Part shown: piece by piece, positions 1 through 5,504 of the stretch
Position numbering within the stretch: the stretch's first letter is position 1
Layout of the letters: every line of letters starts with the position of its first letter
Source: an uncultured Selenomonadaceae bacterium
Lineage (GTDB): Bacteria; Bacillota; Negativicutes; Selenomonadales; Selenomonadaceae
Length of the DNA: 5,504 bases
Direction of reading: 5' to 3'
Assembly (NCBI GenBank): GCA_905236145.1
Contig: CAJOOE010000140.1
Coordinates: forward strand, 1 to 5,504
The notes under the pieces: model-generated
Database searches by the model: none
Seen by the model: only the letters and a program-made list of their open reading frames with translations
What the model was told of the DNA's origin: nothing
Made by a program: the position numbers and the translations under genes

Positions 1-451
1 AATTTTTGAAGGCGGGACGATCGGCGGCAGTGAAGTCGGTCACCAGGTCATCAGGGCGAACGGCAGACTTTGCACCTGCGGCAGAAAAGGTTGCCTTGAG
101 GCTTATGTTTCCGTGCCGGCACTCTTGAAGGCGGCGGGGCAGGTTGCCGGGCGTGAAGTTTCGCTCGATGAAATTTTTGAACTTGCCAAAGCCGGAAATG
201 TCGAAATGTCCGAAGTCACAGAGCAGTATACTTTAATGCTCGGTCAAGGCTTGGTAAACATTGTAAATATGTTCCGCCCGCAACTTATTCTGCTCGGCGG
301 AGCCATGAGCGTCCACGCAAAAGAATTGATTGAGCCGCTGGAAGATATTCTGAAAGAAGATTGTTTCGGCGGCGTGCATGCTCCGATTCCGAAACTTGCA
401 ATAGCCGAACTCGGCAGCAACGCCGGAATGATAGGAGCGGCGAATTTGTAA
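1..451 (+). CDS. ROK-family sugar kinase, probable glucokinase (C-terminal part, 5' truncated)
   Basis: ROK-family kinases phosphorylate a sugar, most often glucose, with ATP in the cytoplasm; some relatives are repressors. The frame is open from base 2 to a TAA at 449-451, so 149 residues are visible and the N-terminus with the ATP-binding loop and catalytic Asp lies outside. The ROK signature is plain: SEVGH at visible residues 10-14, then CTCGRKGCLEAY at 24-35. His14 with Cys24, Cys26 and Cys31 forms the family's structural zinc site, and the Glu and His also contact sugar in known members. PQLILLGGAMS and the ending LGSNAGMIGAANL match the family's C-terminal lobe. A GTG at 113 lies after the signature, so it is an internal Val codon and not a start. 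No helix-turn-helix can be judged because the N-terminus is missing. Glucokinase is favoured over fructokinase or N-acetylmannosamine kinase by general resemblance only. The gene converges on dusB. Confidence 0.93.
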   Translation, partial: IFEGGTIGGSEVGHQVIRANGRLCTCGRKGCLEAYVSVPALLKAAGQVAGREVSLDEIFELAKAGNVEMSEVTEQYTLMLGQGLVNIVNMFRPQLILLGGAMSVHAKELIEPLEDILKEDCFGGVHAPIPKLAIAELGSNAGMIGAANL

Positions 452-457
452 ATCGGT

Positions 458-1435
458 TCAATGTAAATCTTTCAGCTTTTCGATAATTTTCAAAAAATCT
501 TCGCCCGTTTCCGCCTTGTTGAACAAATTCCGAAATTCCGCACCGCCGCGAAGTCCTTTTGTATACCAAGCGGCGTGTTTTCTCATCTCGCGTATCCCGG
601 TATATTCGCCTTTAAATTTTATCAGCCGCTCCAAATGCCTCCGCATGACTTTTATTTTATCCTCCAAAGTCGGAGGAGATTTTTTTTCTCCGGTCTTGAA
701 ATAATGCAAGAGTCCGGGAATTATGAAGGGATTTCCCTGCATGGCCCGCCCTATCATCACTCCGTCGGCTCCGGTAATTTTTAACATTTCGTCAAGCGTT
801 TCAAAATCTTTTATATCGCCGTTGGCAATGACCGGAATTTTTACGGCGGCTTTGACTTTTGCAATTTCTTCCCTGTTCGCCTTTCCGGAGTAAAATTGTT
901 GCCGTGTGCGTCCGTGAACCGCAATAAAATCGACGCCGGACTCTTCGGCAATTTTCGCAATTTCGACGGCGTTCAAATTTTCTTCGTCAAAACCCAGCCG
1001 AATTTTTACGCTGAAGGGAAGTTTCGTCGCCTTGCGAATTGCCGGGAAAATTTTTTTGAGAAGTTCCGGATTTTTCATCAGAGCGGAGCCGTCGCCGTTT
1101 TTTACGATTTTCGGAGCCGGACAGCCGCAATTAAAATCAATCACCGCCGCCGTCCCGAAATCTTCGACAAACTTCGCCGCCTCCGCACAAATCTCCGGGT
1201 CGTTGCCGAAAATTTGAATTGCGATCGGTCTTTCTTCCGGAATCGTTTCAAGCATTTCAAGCGTGTTTTCGTTGCGGAAGTGTATGCCGTTTGAGCTGAC
1301 CATTTCCGAGAACATCAGCAAATTTTTTTCGTTCTCCGGCAAAAGATCCCGGACAATGGAACGGAAAGCCGAGTCGGTCACTCCCGCCATCGGTGCCGGG
1401 AAAACCGGATTTTCAAAAATTTCTTTAACCGTCAT
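458..1435 (-). CDS. dusB: tRNA-dihydrouridine synthase (DusB/Nifr3 family)
   Basis: Dus enzymes are cytoplasmic FMN flavoproteins that use NADPH to reduce uridines in tRNA to dihydrouridine. The protein has 325 residues, a normal length. APMAGVTDSAFR at 14-25 is the conserved start of the TIM barrel. FNCGCPAPKIVKNGDGSALM at 101-120 holds the catalytic Cys105. HGRTRQQFYSG at 174-184, ANGDI at 204-208 and GVMIGRAMQGNPF at 225-237 are the FMN-phosphate and barrel motifs. The C-terminal helical RNA-binding domain includes RKHAAWYTKG at 285-294. The ATG at 1435 directly follows the methyltransferase TGA with no spacer, and an AGGAAGG lies 8 bases upstream, so translation is probably coupled to that gene. 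The stop (TGA, 458-460) is 6 bases from the ROK stop. Family is certain; subfamily DusB is chosen on motif wording and on the coaX neighbourhood. Confidence 0.95.
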   Translation of the reverse strand: MTVKEIFENPVFPAPMAGVTDSAFRSIVRDLLPENEKNLLMFSEMVSSNGIHFRNENTLEMLETIPEERPIAIQIFGNDPEICAEAAKFVEDFGTAAVIDFNCGCPAPKIVKNGDGSALMKNPELLKKIFPAIRKATKLPFSVKIRLGFDEENLNAVEIAKIAEESGVDFIAVHGRTRQQFYSGKANREEIAKVKAAVKIPVIANGDIKDFETLDEMLKITGADGVMIGRAMQGNPFIIPGLLHYFKTGEKKSPPTLEDKIKVMRRHLERLIKFKGEYTGIREMRKHAAWYTKGLRGGAEFRNLFNKAETGEDFLKIIEKLKDLH

Positions 1436-2431
1436 TCAAATAACCTTCCTGATTTTTTCGGCAACGGCGGCAATTACATTTACCGAAACCGTATTTCCGA
1501 ATTGTTTGTAAAGATGAGTGTCCGCGACCGGCAATTTGAAATCGTCCGGGAATCCCTGCAACCTTGCCCATTCGCGGGGAGTCATTTTGCGGATATTTTC
1601 GGCATTTATTTTTCCTTTGATATGCGTCGTCGGAATTGTCGAATGTTCCCTGTCATCGACGATCAAATTTCTTTCTCTGCCCATTCCGCCGCAGACCAAT
1701 GCACCGGCAATTCCGTTTTTGTCGCGAATTTCATAACCGAAACCGTTTCCGGCTTTTTCGTGTCTTGCCCGGTGCCGGCGAAGAGTTTCCAGGTAAGTGT
1801 CGCTCAAATAATATTTTGCCGGAATCGGAGCATTTTCCAAAATATCGGCAATCGTAACTTTTTTGTCAATCGGTTCCGGAAATTCAAAATTTGTATCGTC
1901 AATATCTTCCCGGAAACACACGATATAAATTCTCTCTCTGTTTTGGGCAAGTCCGAAATCTTTGCTGTTCAAAATTTTGTAATGTACTTTGTAGCCGATT
2001 TTTTTGAACGAATCGCAAATAATTTTGAAAGTCCTGCCTTTGTCGTGAATGACAAGTCCTTTGACATTCTCGCAAAAAATTACTTTCGGCTTGTGAAAAT
2101 CGCAAATCCTTACAACGTCCAAAAATAAAGTTCCCCTGCAAACTCCGTGATAATCGTCCTCAAAACCGCCGTGCCGTCCCGCCAAAGAAAATGCCTGACA
2201 GGGAAATCCCGCCAAACAAATATCAAATTTCGGAATATCGCTTTCGGCAATTTTTTTAATATCGCCGGCAATTTCAATATCGTCTTTAAAATTCGCCGAA
2301 TAAGTCATTTGAGCGTATTTGTCAAATTCGCTTATAAAAACCGTTTTCGCATCTTCTCCGAAAACTTTGTCAAAGCCGGAGCGTATACCGCCGATTCCCG
2401 CAAACAAATCAATCATTCTGTATCCGGGCAT
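1436..2431 (-). CDS. DNA (cytosine-5-)-methyltransferase, solitary
   Basis: The enzyme transfers a methyl group from S-adenosylmethionine to carbon 5 of cytosine within a specific DNA site. At 331 residues it is close to small m5C enzymes such as M.HhaI and M.HaeIII. Numbered from the ATG: motif I DLFAGIGG at 8-15 (SAM binding), motif IV GFPCQ at 75-79 with catalytic Cys78, motif VI ENV at 121-123, motif VIII QNRERIY at 163-169, a target-recognition region about 175-280, motif IX PREWARLQGFPDDF at 285-298 and motif X YKQFGNTVSVNVI at 308-320. All catalytic motifs are intact. A TTG six codons upstream (2449) is open, but it would precede the GGAGG, which sits 8 bases before the ATG at 2431, so I use the ATG. 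The gene lies 32 bases after coaX and abuts dusB. By hand count it is about 42.5% G+C, against about 45 and 47% for coaX and dusB. No endonuclease gene is adjacent. The recognition sequence cannot be read from the protein. Confidence 0.95.
   Translation of the reverse strand: MPGYRMIDLFAGIGGIRSGFDKVFGEDAKTVFISEFDKYAQMTYSANFKDDIEIAGDIKKIAESDIPKFDICLAGFPCQAFSLAGRHGGFEDDYHGVCRGTLFLDVVRICDFHKPKVIFCENVKGLVIHDKGRTFKIICDSFKKIGYKVHYKILNSKDFGLAQNRERIYIVCFREDIDDTNFEFPEPIDKKVTIADILENAPIPAKYYLSDTYLETLRRHRARHEKAGNGFGYEIRDKNGIAGALVCGGMGRERNLIVDDREHSTIPTTHIKGKINAENIRKMTPREWARLQGFPDDFKLPVADTHLYKQFGNTVSVNVIAAVAEKIRKVI
1444..1450 (-). promoter_or_regulatory. Ribosome binding site of dusB, inside the methyltransferase 3' end
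   Basis: On the minus strand AGGAAGG lies 8 bases before the dusB ATG. It overlaps the last sense codons (Arg-Lys-Val) of the methyltransferase, whose TGA abuts the dusB ATG. This fixes the dusB start and suggests translational coupling. Confidence 0.75.
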
Positions 2432-2439
2432 TAAAAAAA

Positions 2440-2444
2440 CCTCC
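2440..2444 (-). promoter_or_regulatory. Ribosome binding site of the cytosine methyltransferase
   Basis: GGAGG on the minus strand lies 8 bases before the ATG at 2431. The spacer includes a run of seven T (2433-2439). The site decides the start: the upstream in-frame TTG at 2449 lies before it and has no such signal of its own. Confidence 0.8.
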
Positions 2445-2463
2445 GTCAATTCAGAGTGAGAGA

Positions 2464-3234
2464 TTAACCTCTGTTTCTTTCGTATAAAACTCTGAGTCCG
2501 CTCAAAGTCAAAAAGTGATCCGTCCGGTTGATTGTCGCAGATTCTTTCGACAACATTTTTGCAAGACCGCCGGTTGCTATGACTTTGACTTCCGGATTAT
2601 CCAACTCCCCGCGAATACGCTTTACAATTTCGTCAATCAGTCCGACGTAACCGTAAATAATTCCCGCCTGCATACCGGTGACGGTATTGTGACAAATAAC
2701 TTTTTTCGGCGGGACAAGTTCTATTCGGGGAAGTTTTGCGGTTGAGCTGAAAAGAGAGTCCGCACTCGCCATAATTCCCGGTGCAATTACTCCGCCCAAA
2801 AAATCCCCGTTTTTCGCGACAACGTCAAAAGTCGTCGCCGTCCCTATGTCAATCACTATCAAAGGTCCGCCGTACTGCTCGTAAGCCCCGACAACATTCA
2901 CAATTCTGTCCGCACCGATTGCTCCGGGATTTTCATAATTCAATTTTATTCCGGTCTTGATTCCCGGCCCGACGATAAGCGGGTGAATTTTAAAATACCT
3001 CTCGCACATTTTTGTCATGGGTACGACAAGCGGCGGGACGACGGAAGAAATTATAATGTCTTTTACGTCGCTTATGTTTACGCCCTGATAGCGGAAAAGA
3101 TCGTTAATCAACATTCCGTATTCGTCGCCGGTCTTTTGCGTGTCTGTGGAAATTCGCCAATGTTTCATGAGATTTTTTCCGGTGTAAGTCCCCATGACAA
3201 TATTGCTGTTTCCTATGTCAATTACCAAAAGCAA
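2464..3234 (-). CDS. coaX: Type III pantothenate kinase
   Basis: CoaX phosphorylates pantothenate to 4'-phosphopantothenate, the first step of coenzyme A synthesis, in the cytoplasm. Type III enzymes belong to the ASKHA (actin/hexokinase) fold, usually need a monovalent cation and are not inhibited by CoA, unlike type I. The 256 residues match the family length. MLLVIDIGNSN at 1-11 is the phosphate-1 loop with Asp6. GADRIVNVVGA at 107-117 is the signature with the catalytic-base Asp109. DIGTATTFDVV at 129-139 is phosphate-2 with Asp129. GGVIAPG at 147-153 and ATGGLA at 220-225 complete the fold. The start is TTG at 3234, chosen because GGAGG lies exactly 8 bases upstream and the resulting N-terminus matches the usual MLLVIDIGN. 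It lies 15 bases after meaB and 32 before the methyltransferase, so it is probably co-transcribed. Confidence 0.96.
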   Translation of the reverse strand: MLLVIDIGNSNIVMGTYTGKNLMKHWRISTDTQKTGDEYGMLINDLFRYQGVNISDVKDIIISSVVPPLVVPMTKMCERYFKIHPLIVGPGIKTGIKLNYENPGAIGADRIVNVVGAYEQYGGPLIVIDIGTATTFDVVAKNGDFLGGVIAPGIMASADSLFSSTAKLPRIELVPPKKVICHNTVTGMQAGIIYGYVGLIDEIVKRIRGELDNPEVKVIATGGLAKMLSKESATINRTDHFLTLSGLRVLYERNRG

Positions 3235-3242
3235 TTTCTTTT

Positions 3243-3247
3243 CCTCC
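3243..3247 (-). promoter_or_regulatory. Ribosome binding site of coaX (TTG start)
   Basis: GGAGG on the minus strand lies 8 bases before the TTG at 3234, inside the 15-base gap after the meaB TAA. It supports the non-ATG start. A second TTG two codons later is spaced worse. Confidence 0.8.
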
Positions 3248-3249
3248 GT

Positions 3250-4398
3250 TTACTTTTCGCTGAACAGATCCACTCTGCGTTCCGATGCCCGCTTTATGTC
3301 GAAAATTTTTACAAGTTCCGCGACCGCTTGAGTCGGTGAAATCGTCCCGTTTAAAACAGCATCTCTGATTTCCGGCATACGCCCGGTGACGACCGCATCG
3401 CCGAAAAATAAATTGTGCAAATGTTCGTCAATCATTGAGTTCATCCAATCCAAAAGTTGACCGTCCCGCCGTTTTTGAAAAACGCCGCTCTCCGTCGTCA
3501 AATTTTTGAAAACTTGAATCACCTTCCAAAGTTCCGGCAATCCGGTTTTTTCCACCGCACTGGCGAGGTAAGCATGAGTCGGCCAGCCTTCAGTCGCCGG
3601 GCGAATAAATTCAATCATTCTTTCATATTCGCCGCGAGTGACTTTTGCCTTGACCAAATTATCCCCGTCCGCCTTGTTCACGACAATGGCATCGGCAAGC
3701 TCCATAATTCCCTTTTTTATCCCTTGCAAATCGTCGCCGGCTCCGGTCAAAACGACCAGCATAAAAAAATCAACCATTGAGCGGACGATTGTTTCGGACT
3801 GACCCACGCCGACGGTTTCAATCAAAATCACGTCGTAACCCGCCGCCTCACACATCAACATTGTTTCGCGGCTTTTCCGGGCAACGCCGCCCAAAGTCCC
3901 TCCGGCAGGTGAAGGACGAATGAACGCCTCTTCTCTGCGGCTCAATGTTCCCATTCGCGTCTTGTCGCCCAAGATAGAACCTTTTGTTATCGAACTCGTC
4001 GGATCCACAGCCAAGACCGCAATTTTATGACCTTCGTCACAGAGCATATTTCCGAAAGCCTCGATTAAAGTGGACTTTCCCGCACCCGGAACGCCGGTAA
4101 TTCCCACCCGCAGAGCCTTGCCGGTCAGGGGAAGAAGTCTTTGCAAAACCCTTTGAGCCTTTGCAAAATGTTTCGGATTGTTACTTTCGATTAAAGTTAT
4201 CGCTCGGGAAAGAATCATTCTGTCGCCCTTTGAAACTCCCTCAACCAATTCGTCCTCAGTCAAAACTTTTCTTTTCCGTGCAGACCAAGCCGGATTTATG
4301 TTTCCGACCGTCGTATCTTTTATTCCTTCAATTCCGCTCATTACCGCGGAAGAATTTGAAACCGCCCATTCCGGCGTACTCGTCGTATAATTTGCCAT
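3250..4398 (-). CDS. meaB: Methylmalonyl-CoA mutase-associated GTPase (MeaB/ArgK family)
   Basis: MeaB is a SIMIBI-class GTPase that binds methylmalonyl-CoA mutase, gates loading of adenosylcobalamin and guards the enzyme from inactivation. Family members were once annotated as ArgK, an arginine/ornithine transport kinase; that label is obsolete. Numbered from the ATG (382 residues): P-loop GVPGAGKS at 102-109, VDPTSS at 131-136, GSILGDKTRM at 140-149, RPSPAGGTLGGVA at 161-173, ETVGVGQSE at 194-202 (switch II), and the guanine-specificity motif NKAD at 241-244. The C-terminal part (about 285-382) corresponds to the helical dimerisation arm. The N-terminal part before LVEGVSKGDR is about 40 residues longer than in MeaB of Methylobacterium as I recall it. 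An in-frame GTG at 4407 overlaps the Shine-Dalgarno; the ATG at 4398 has AGGAG 8 bases upstream and is preferred. No mutase gene is in the window. It lies 69 bases after the FtsA/PilM-like gene and 15 before coaX. Confidence 0.94.
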   Translation of the reverse strand: MANYTTSTPEWAVSNSSAVMSGIEGIKDTTVGNINPAWSARKRKVLTEDELVEGVSKGDRMILSRAITLIESNNPKHFAKAQRVLQRLLPLTGKALRVGITGVPGAGKSTLIEAFGNMLCDEGHKIAVLAVDPTSSITKGSILGDKTRMGTLSRREEAFIRPSPAGGTLGGVARKSRETMLMCEAAGYDVILIETVGVGQSETIVRSMVDFFMLVVLTGAGDDLQGIKKGIMELADAIVVNKADGDNLVKAKVTRGEYERMIEFIRPATEGWPTHAYLASAVEKTGLPELWKVIQVFKNLTTESGVFQKRRDGQLLDWMNSMIDEHLHNLFFGDAVVTGRMPEIRDAVLNGTISPTQAVAELVKIFDIKRASERRVDLFSEK

Positions 4399-4406
4399 TT
4401 GCCGCA

Positions 4407-4411
4407 CTCCT
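4407..4411 (-). promoter_or_regulatory. Ribosome binding site of meaB
   Basis: AGGAG, preceded by a run of A, lies 8 bases before the ATG at 4398 on the minus strand. The alternative GTG start (4407) would use the G of this motif as its own first base, so it is unlikely. Confidence 0.75.
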
Positions 4412-4428
4412 TTTTTCTCAATGTGTCG

Positions 4429-4456
4429 GGGAAATTGTGGAATCAGTCTGTTTCCC
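4429..4456. other. Small inverted repeat in the gap upstream of meaB
   Basis: The 69-base gap 4399-4467 is the largest in the window. It holds a perfect 6-bp inverted repeat, GGGAAA at 4429-4434 and TTTCCC at 4451-4456, with a 16-base loop. On the transcribed strand no T-run follows it, so it does not look like an intrinsic terminator. I found no convincing -35/-10 pair either. It may be chance; the meaB ribosome binding site is the only clear signal in this gap. Confidence 0.25.
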
Positions 4457-4467
4457 TGTTTTCCATC

Positions 4468-5504
4468 TTAATCATTTCGTATAAAATCTTGAATCGTCAA
4501 TTTTTTTCCGGGCGAAGGATTATTTGCCGGCAAATCGGTTTTCGGTGTGAAGTGAATATTTTTCTCGCTGACGGTGACTTCCATACCGCCGACCGACTTC
4601 AATTCATTTCCTTCCGGGTCTTTCAAAATAATTTCCAGCTTGTCGCCGTTTGTAATTTTGTCGGTGAAGTCTGCCGGGTTGCCGTTGACCTTGATGACGA
4701 AACTCATGCGGCTTTTCGGATCCGGCGGCTTGAAGTCGATTGCCAAAAGTGCGTCGCTGACCATGCCGGAATTTTTTTCGATCTTTTTGTATTCGATTTC
4801 CGCTCCGTCGTCGATAATCGTTCCGGTATTTGCCGGGCGACCGTTTACCGTGAGTTCCAAAGTTGCCGGCGTGGGAATTTCGTATTCCCTGCCCTCGTAC
4901 AAAAATTTCGTGGAATTTGCGATCCCGGAAATTTTTATAATGTCGGAAACTTTCGGTGCGGCATGAGGAGTATATTCAATTCTGTCGCCGGGCTTGATTT
5001 TCAAATTAAGTGCTGCCGGCTCGTCATTCAGCAAAATTTCCGGCTCGCAGACGAAATGAGATTTTTGCCCGTTCAAAGCGTAACGGATTTTTTCTCCCGT
5101 CGGCGGGTAACCGGCAAGCCTTAAAACCTCTCCGACCGTTCGCGGTTTCAAAGTTTCTATGTTGTCGCCGTCCTTTAAAATTCGCGTCGGCAAACTTACT
5201 TCGGAATTTACCGTCAATTTCGGCGTAACTTTTTCTTCCGTTTCGTTTATGTAAACGCAGAAAGCCGGCTCCGTCGCCACAATGTCGCAAAGTCTTACTT
5301 CCGGAGAAAATCCGTCCGTTCCCCGTGCAATTTTTATTTTTGAGCCGTTGCGAATCGGCGTTTCCAAATTTCCCGGTTCATCATCGACCGAAATTATCGC
5401 AGGTTCTCCGGGACTTCCCGCGAAAACTTTTCTCTCTCCGTCCAAAGTCACTATAATTCCTTCGCCGGGTCTGCCGTTGAATTTTCGCGGTTGAATACCC
5501 GCCG
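4468..5504 (-). CDS. Probable FtsA/PilM-like cell division protein, C-terminal repeat region (5' truncated)
   Basis: The frame runs open from the right edge to a TAA at 4468-4470, so 344 residues are visible and the true start lies outside. A GTG at 5451 is just an internal Val codon with no ribosome binding site. The visible part has no catalytic motif, membrane segment or signal peptide. It is built of about five units of roughly 60 residues, each with a strand pair of the form VNxxPxx..IxxGDxIE and, after the first four, a helix such as VGEVLRLAG, VSDIIKISG or VSDALLAIDF. The last unit, with AIDF and VNGNPADFTDKITNGDKLEI, resembles the C-terminal extension that I recall on FtsA/PilM-like actin-fold proteins of Firmicutes, which act at the cytoplasmic face of the membrane in division or envelope assembly. 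A Pro/Lys-rich tail of 54 residues ends it (KTDLPANNPSPGKK). Alternatives are an SLBB or ThiS-like beta-grasp protein of another kind. Coding is near certain; the FtsA-type assignment is inferred. Confidence 0.6.
   Translation of the reverse strand, partial: AGIQPRKFNGRPGEGIIVTLDGERKVFAGSPGEPAIISVDDEPGNLETPIRNGSKIKIARGTDGFSPEVRLCDIVATEPAFCVYINETEEKVTPKLTVNSEVSLPTRILKDGDNIETLKPRTVGEVLRLAGYPPTGEKIRYALNGQKSHFVCEPEILLNDEPAALNLKIKPGDRIEYTPHAAPKVSDIIKISGIANSTKFLYEGREYEIPTPATLELTVNGRPANTGTIIDDGAEIEYKKIEKNSGMVSDALLAIDFKPPDPKSRMSFVIKVNGNPADFTDKITNGDKLEIILKDPEGNELKSVGGMEVTVSEKNIHFTPKTDLPANNPSPGKKLTIQDFIRND
4633..5400 (-). repeat. Five diverged tandem protein repeats, about 60 residues each, beta-grasp-like
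   Basis: The conserved strand-pair cores map to 5329-5400, 5155-5220, 4975-5043, 4792-4860 and 4633-4704, in N- to C-terminal order. Their starts are 60, 59, 61 and 52 residues apart. Shared features are a V-N/D-x-x-P opening and an I-x-x-G-D/S/A-x-I/L-E/K closing. Helical segments follow the first four cores at visible residues 69-78, 123-132, 185-194 and 248-257. The DNA itself is not repeated, so this is old duplication at protein level. Assignment to the SLBB/ThiS-like beta-grasp fold is inferred from pattern only. Confidence 0.6.

Noticed and set aside
404..415. GCCGAACTCGGC palindrome near the ROK 3' end as a terminator for dusB transcripts
   Set aside because: The stem is 5 bp with a 2-base loop, lies within ROK coding sequence and is not followed by a T-run on either strand.
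680..687. Run of eight A on the dusB coding strand as a programmed frameshift site
   Set aside because: The dusB frame continues intact through it with normal family motifs on both sides, and no stimulatory structure or alternative product is evident.
896..1294. 132-residue plus-strand open frame opposite dusB
   Set aside because: It is antisense to the DusB catalytic region and explained by codon bias of dusB.
1502..2128. 208-residue plus-strand open frame opposite the methyltransferase
   Set aside because: It lies wholly antisense to a gene with complete family motifs, has no ribosome binding site worth noting and its Phe/Arg/Asn-rich protein resembles nothing. Codon preference of the true gene keeps the antisense frame open.
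2432..2449. Six-codon N-terminal extension of the methyltransferase from a TTG
   Set aside because: The TTG precedes the GGAGG that serves the ATG at 2431, so the extension would be translated across the ribosome binding site.
4399..5124. 241-residue plus-strand open frame opposite the FtsA/PilM-like gene
   Set aside because: It is a shadow of the repeat protein: rich in Phe, Arg and Cys with no recognisable domain, while the opposite strand shows regular protein repeats.
1..5504. Frequent TTCCGG/CCGGAA words across the window as a possible genome-wide signal
   Set aside because: They occur mostly in coding sequence and follow from preferred codons (CCG-GAA, GCC-GGA and similar), with no regular spacing.

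Overview
The window looks like a core-chromosome segment from a low-to-mid G+C bacterium. My hand counts give about 45% G+C for coaX and 47% for dusB. Every gene whose start is visible has a strong purine-rich Shine-Dalgarno 8 bases before it, one of them before a TTG start. The gene content also fits Firmicutes: a ROK sugar kinase with the zinc CxCGxxGC motif, type III pantothenate kinase, DusB, MeaB, and an FtsA/PilM-like protein tail. Negativicutes is my best guess within that group, because MeaB goes with the methylmalonyl-CoA/propionate route common there. The phylum is moderately supported and the class is only a guess.

Layout from left to right. On the plus strand, 1-451 is the C-terminal part of a ROK-family sugar kinase, probably glucokinase, cut by the left edge. 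All other genes are on the minus strand and read right to left: an FtsA/PilM-like protein C-terminus cut by the right edge (4468-5504), meaB (3250-4398), coaX (2464-3234), a C5-cytosine DNA methyltransferase (1436-2431) and dusB (458-1435). The gaps between them are 69, 15, 32 and 0 bases. That spacing suggests one transcript from meaB to dusB, possibly fed from further upstream. No clear terminator or promoter is visible. The dusB and ROK genes converge with only 6 bases between their stop codons.

How the genes relate. CoaX makes 4'-phosphopantothenate for coenzyme A. MeaB protects and reloads the B12 enzyme methylmalonyl-CoA mutase, so the two share a CoA theme. DusB modifies tRNA. The methyltransferase is the odd member: it sits between coaX and dusB, genes often adjacent in Firmicutes as I recall. 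It is somewhat more AT-rich than its neighbours (about 42.5% G+C by hand count) and no restriction enzyme gene lies beside it.

Two start sites were moved downstream on Shine-Dalgarno evidence (methyltransferase to 2431, meaB to 4398). Both edge genes stay open to the window boundary. I found no RNA genes, CRISPR array, insertion sequence or phage genes. The points most worth a second look are the solitary methyltransferase in the housekeeping cluster and the roughly 60-residue tandem repeats in the FtsA/PilM-like tail. I see no clear sign of an entirely new system.
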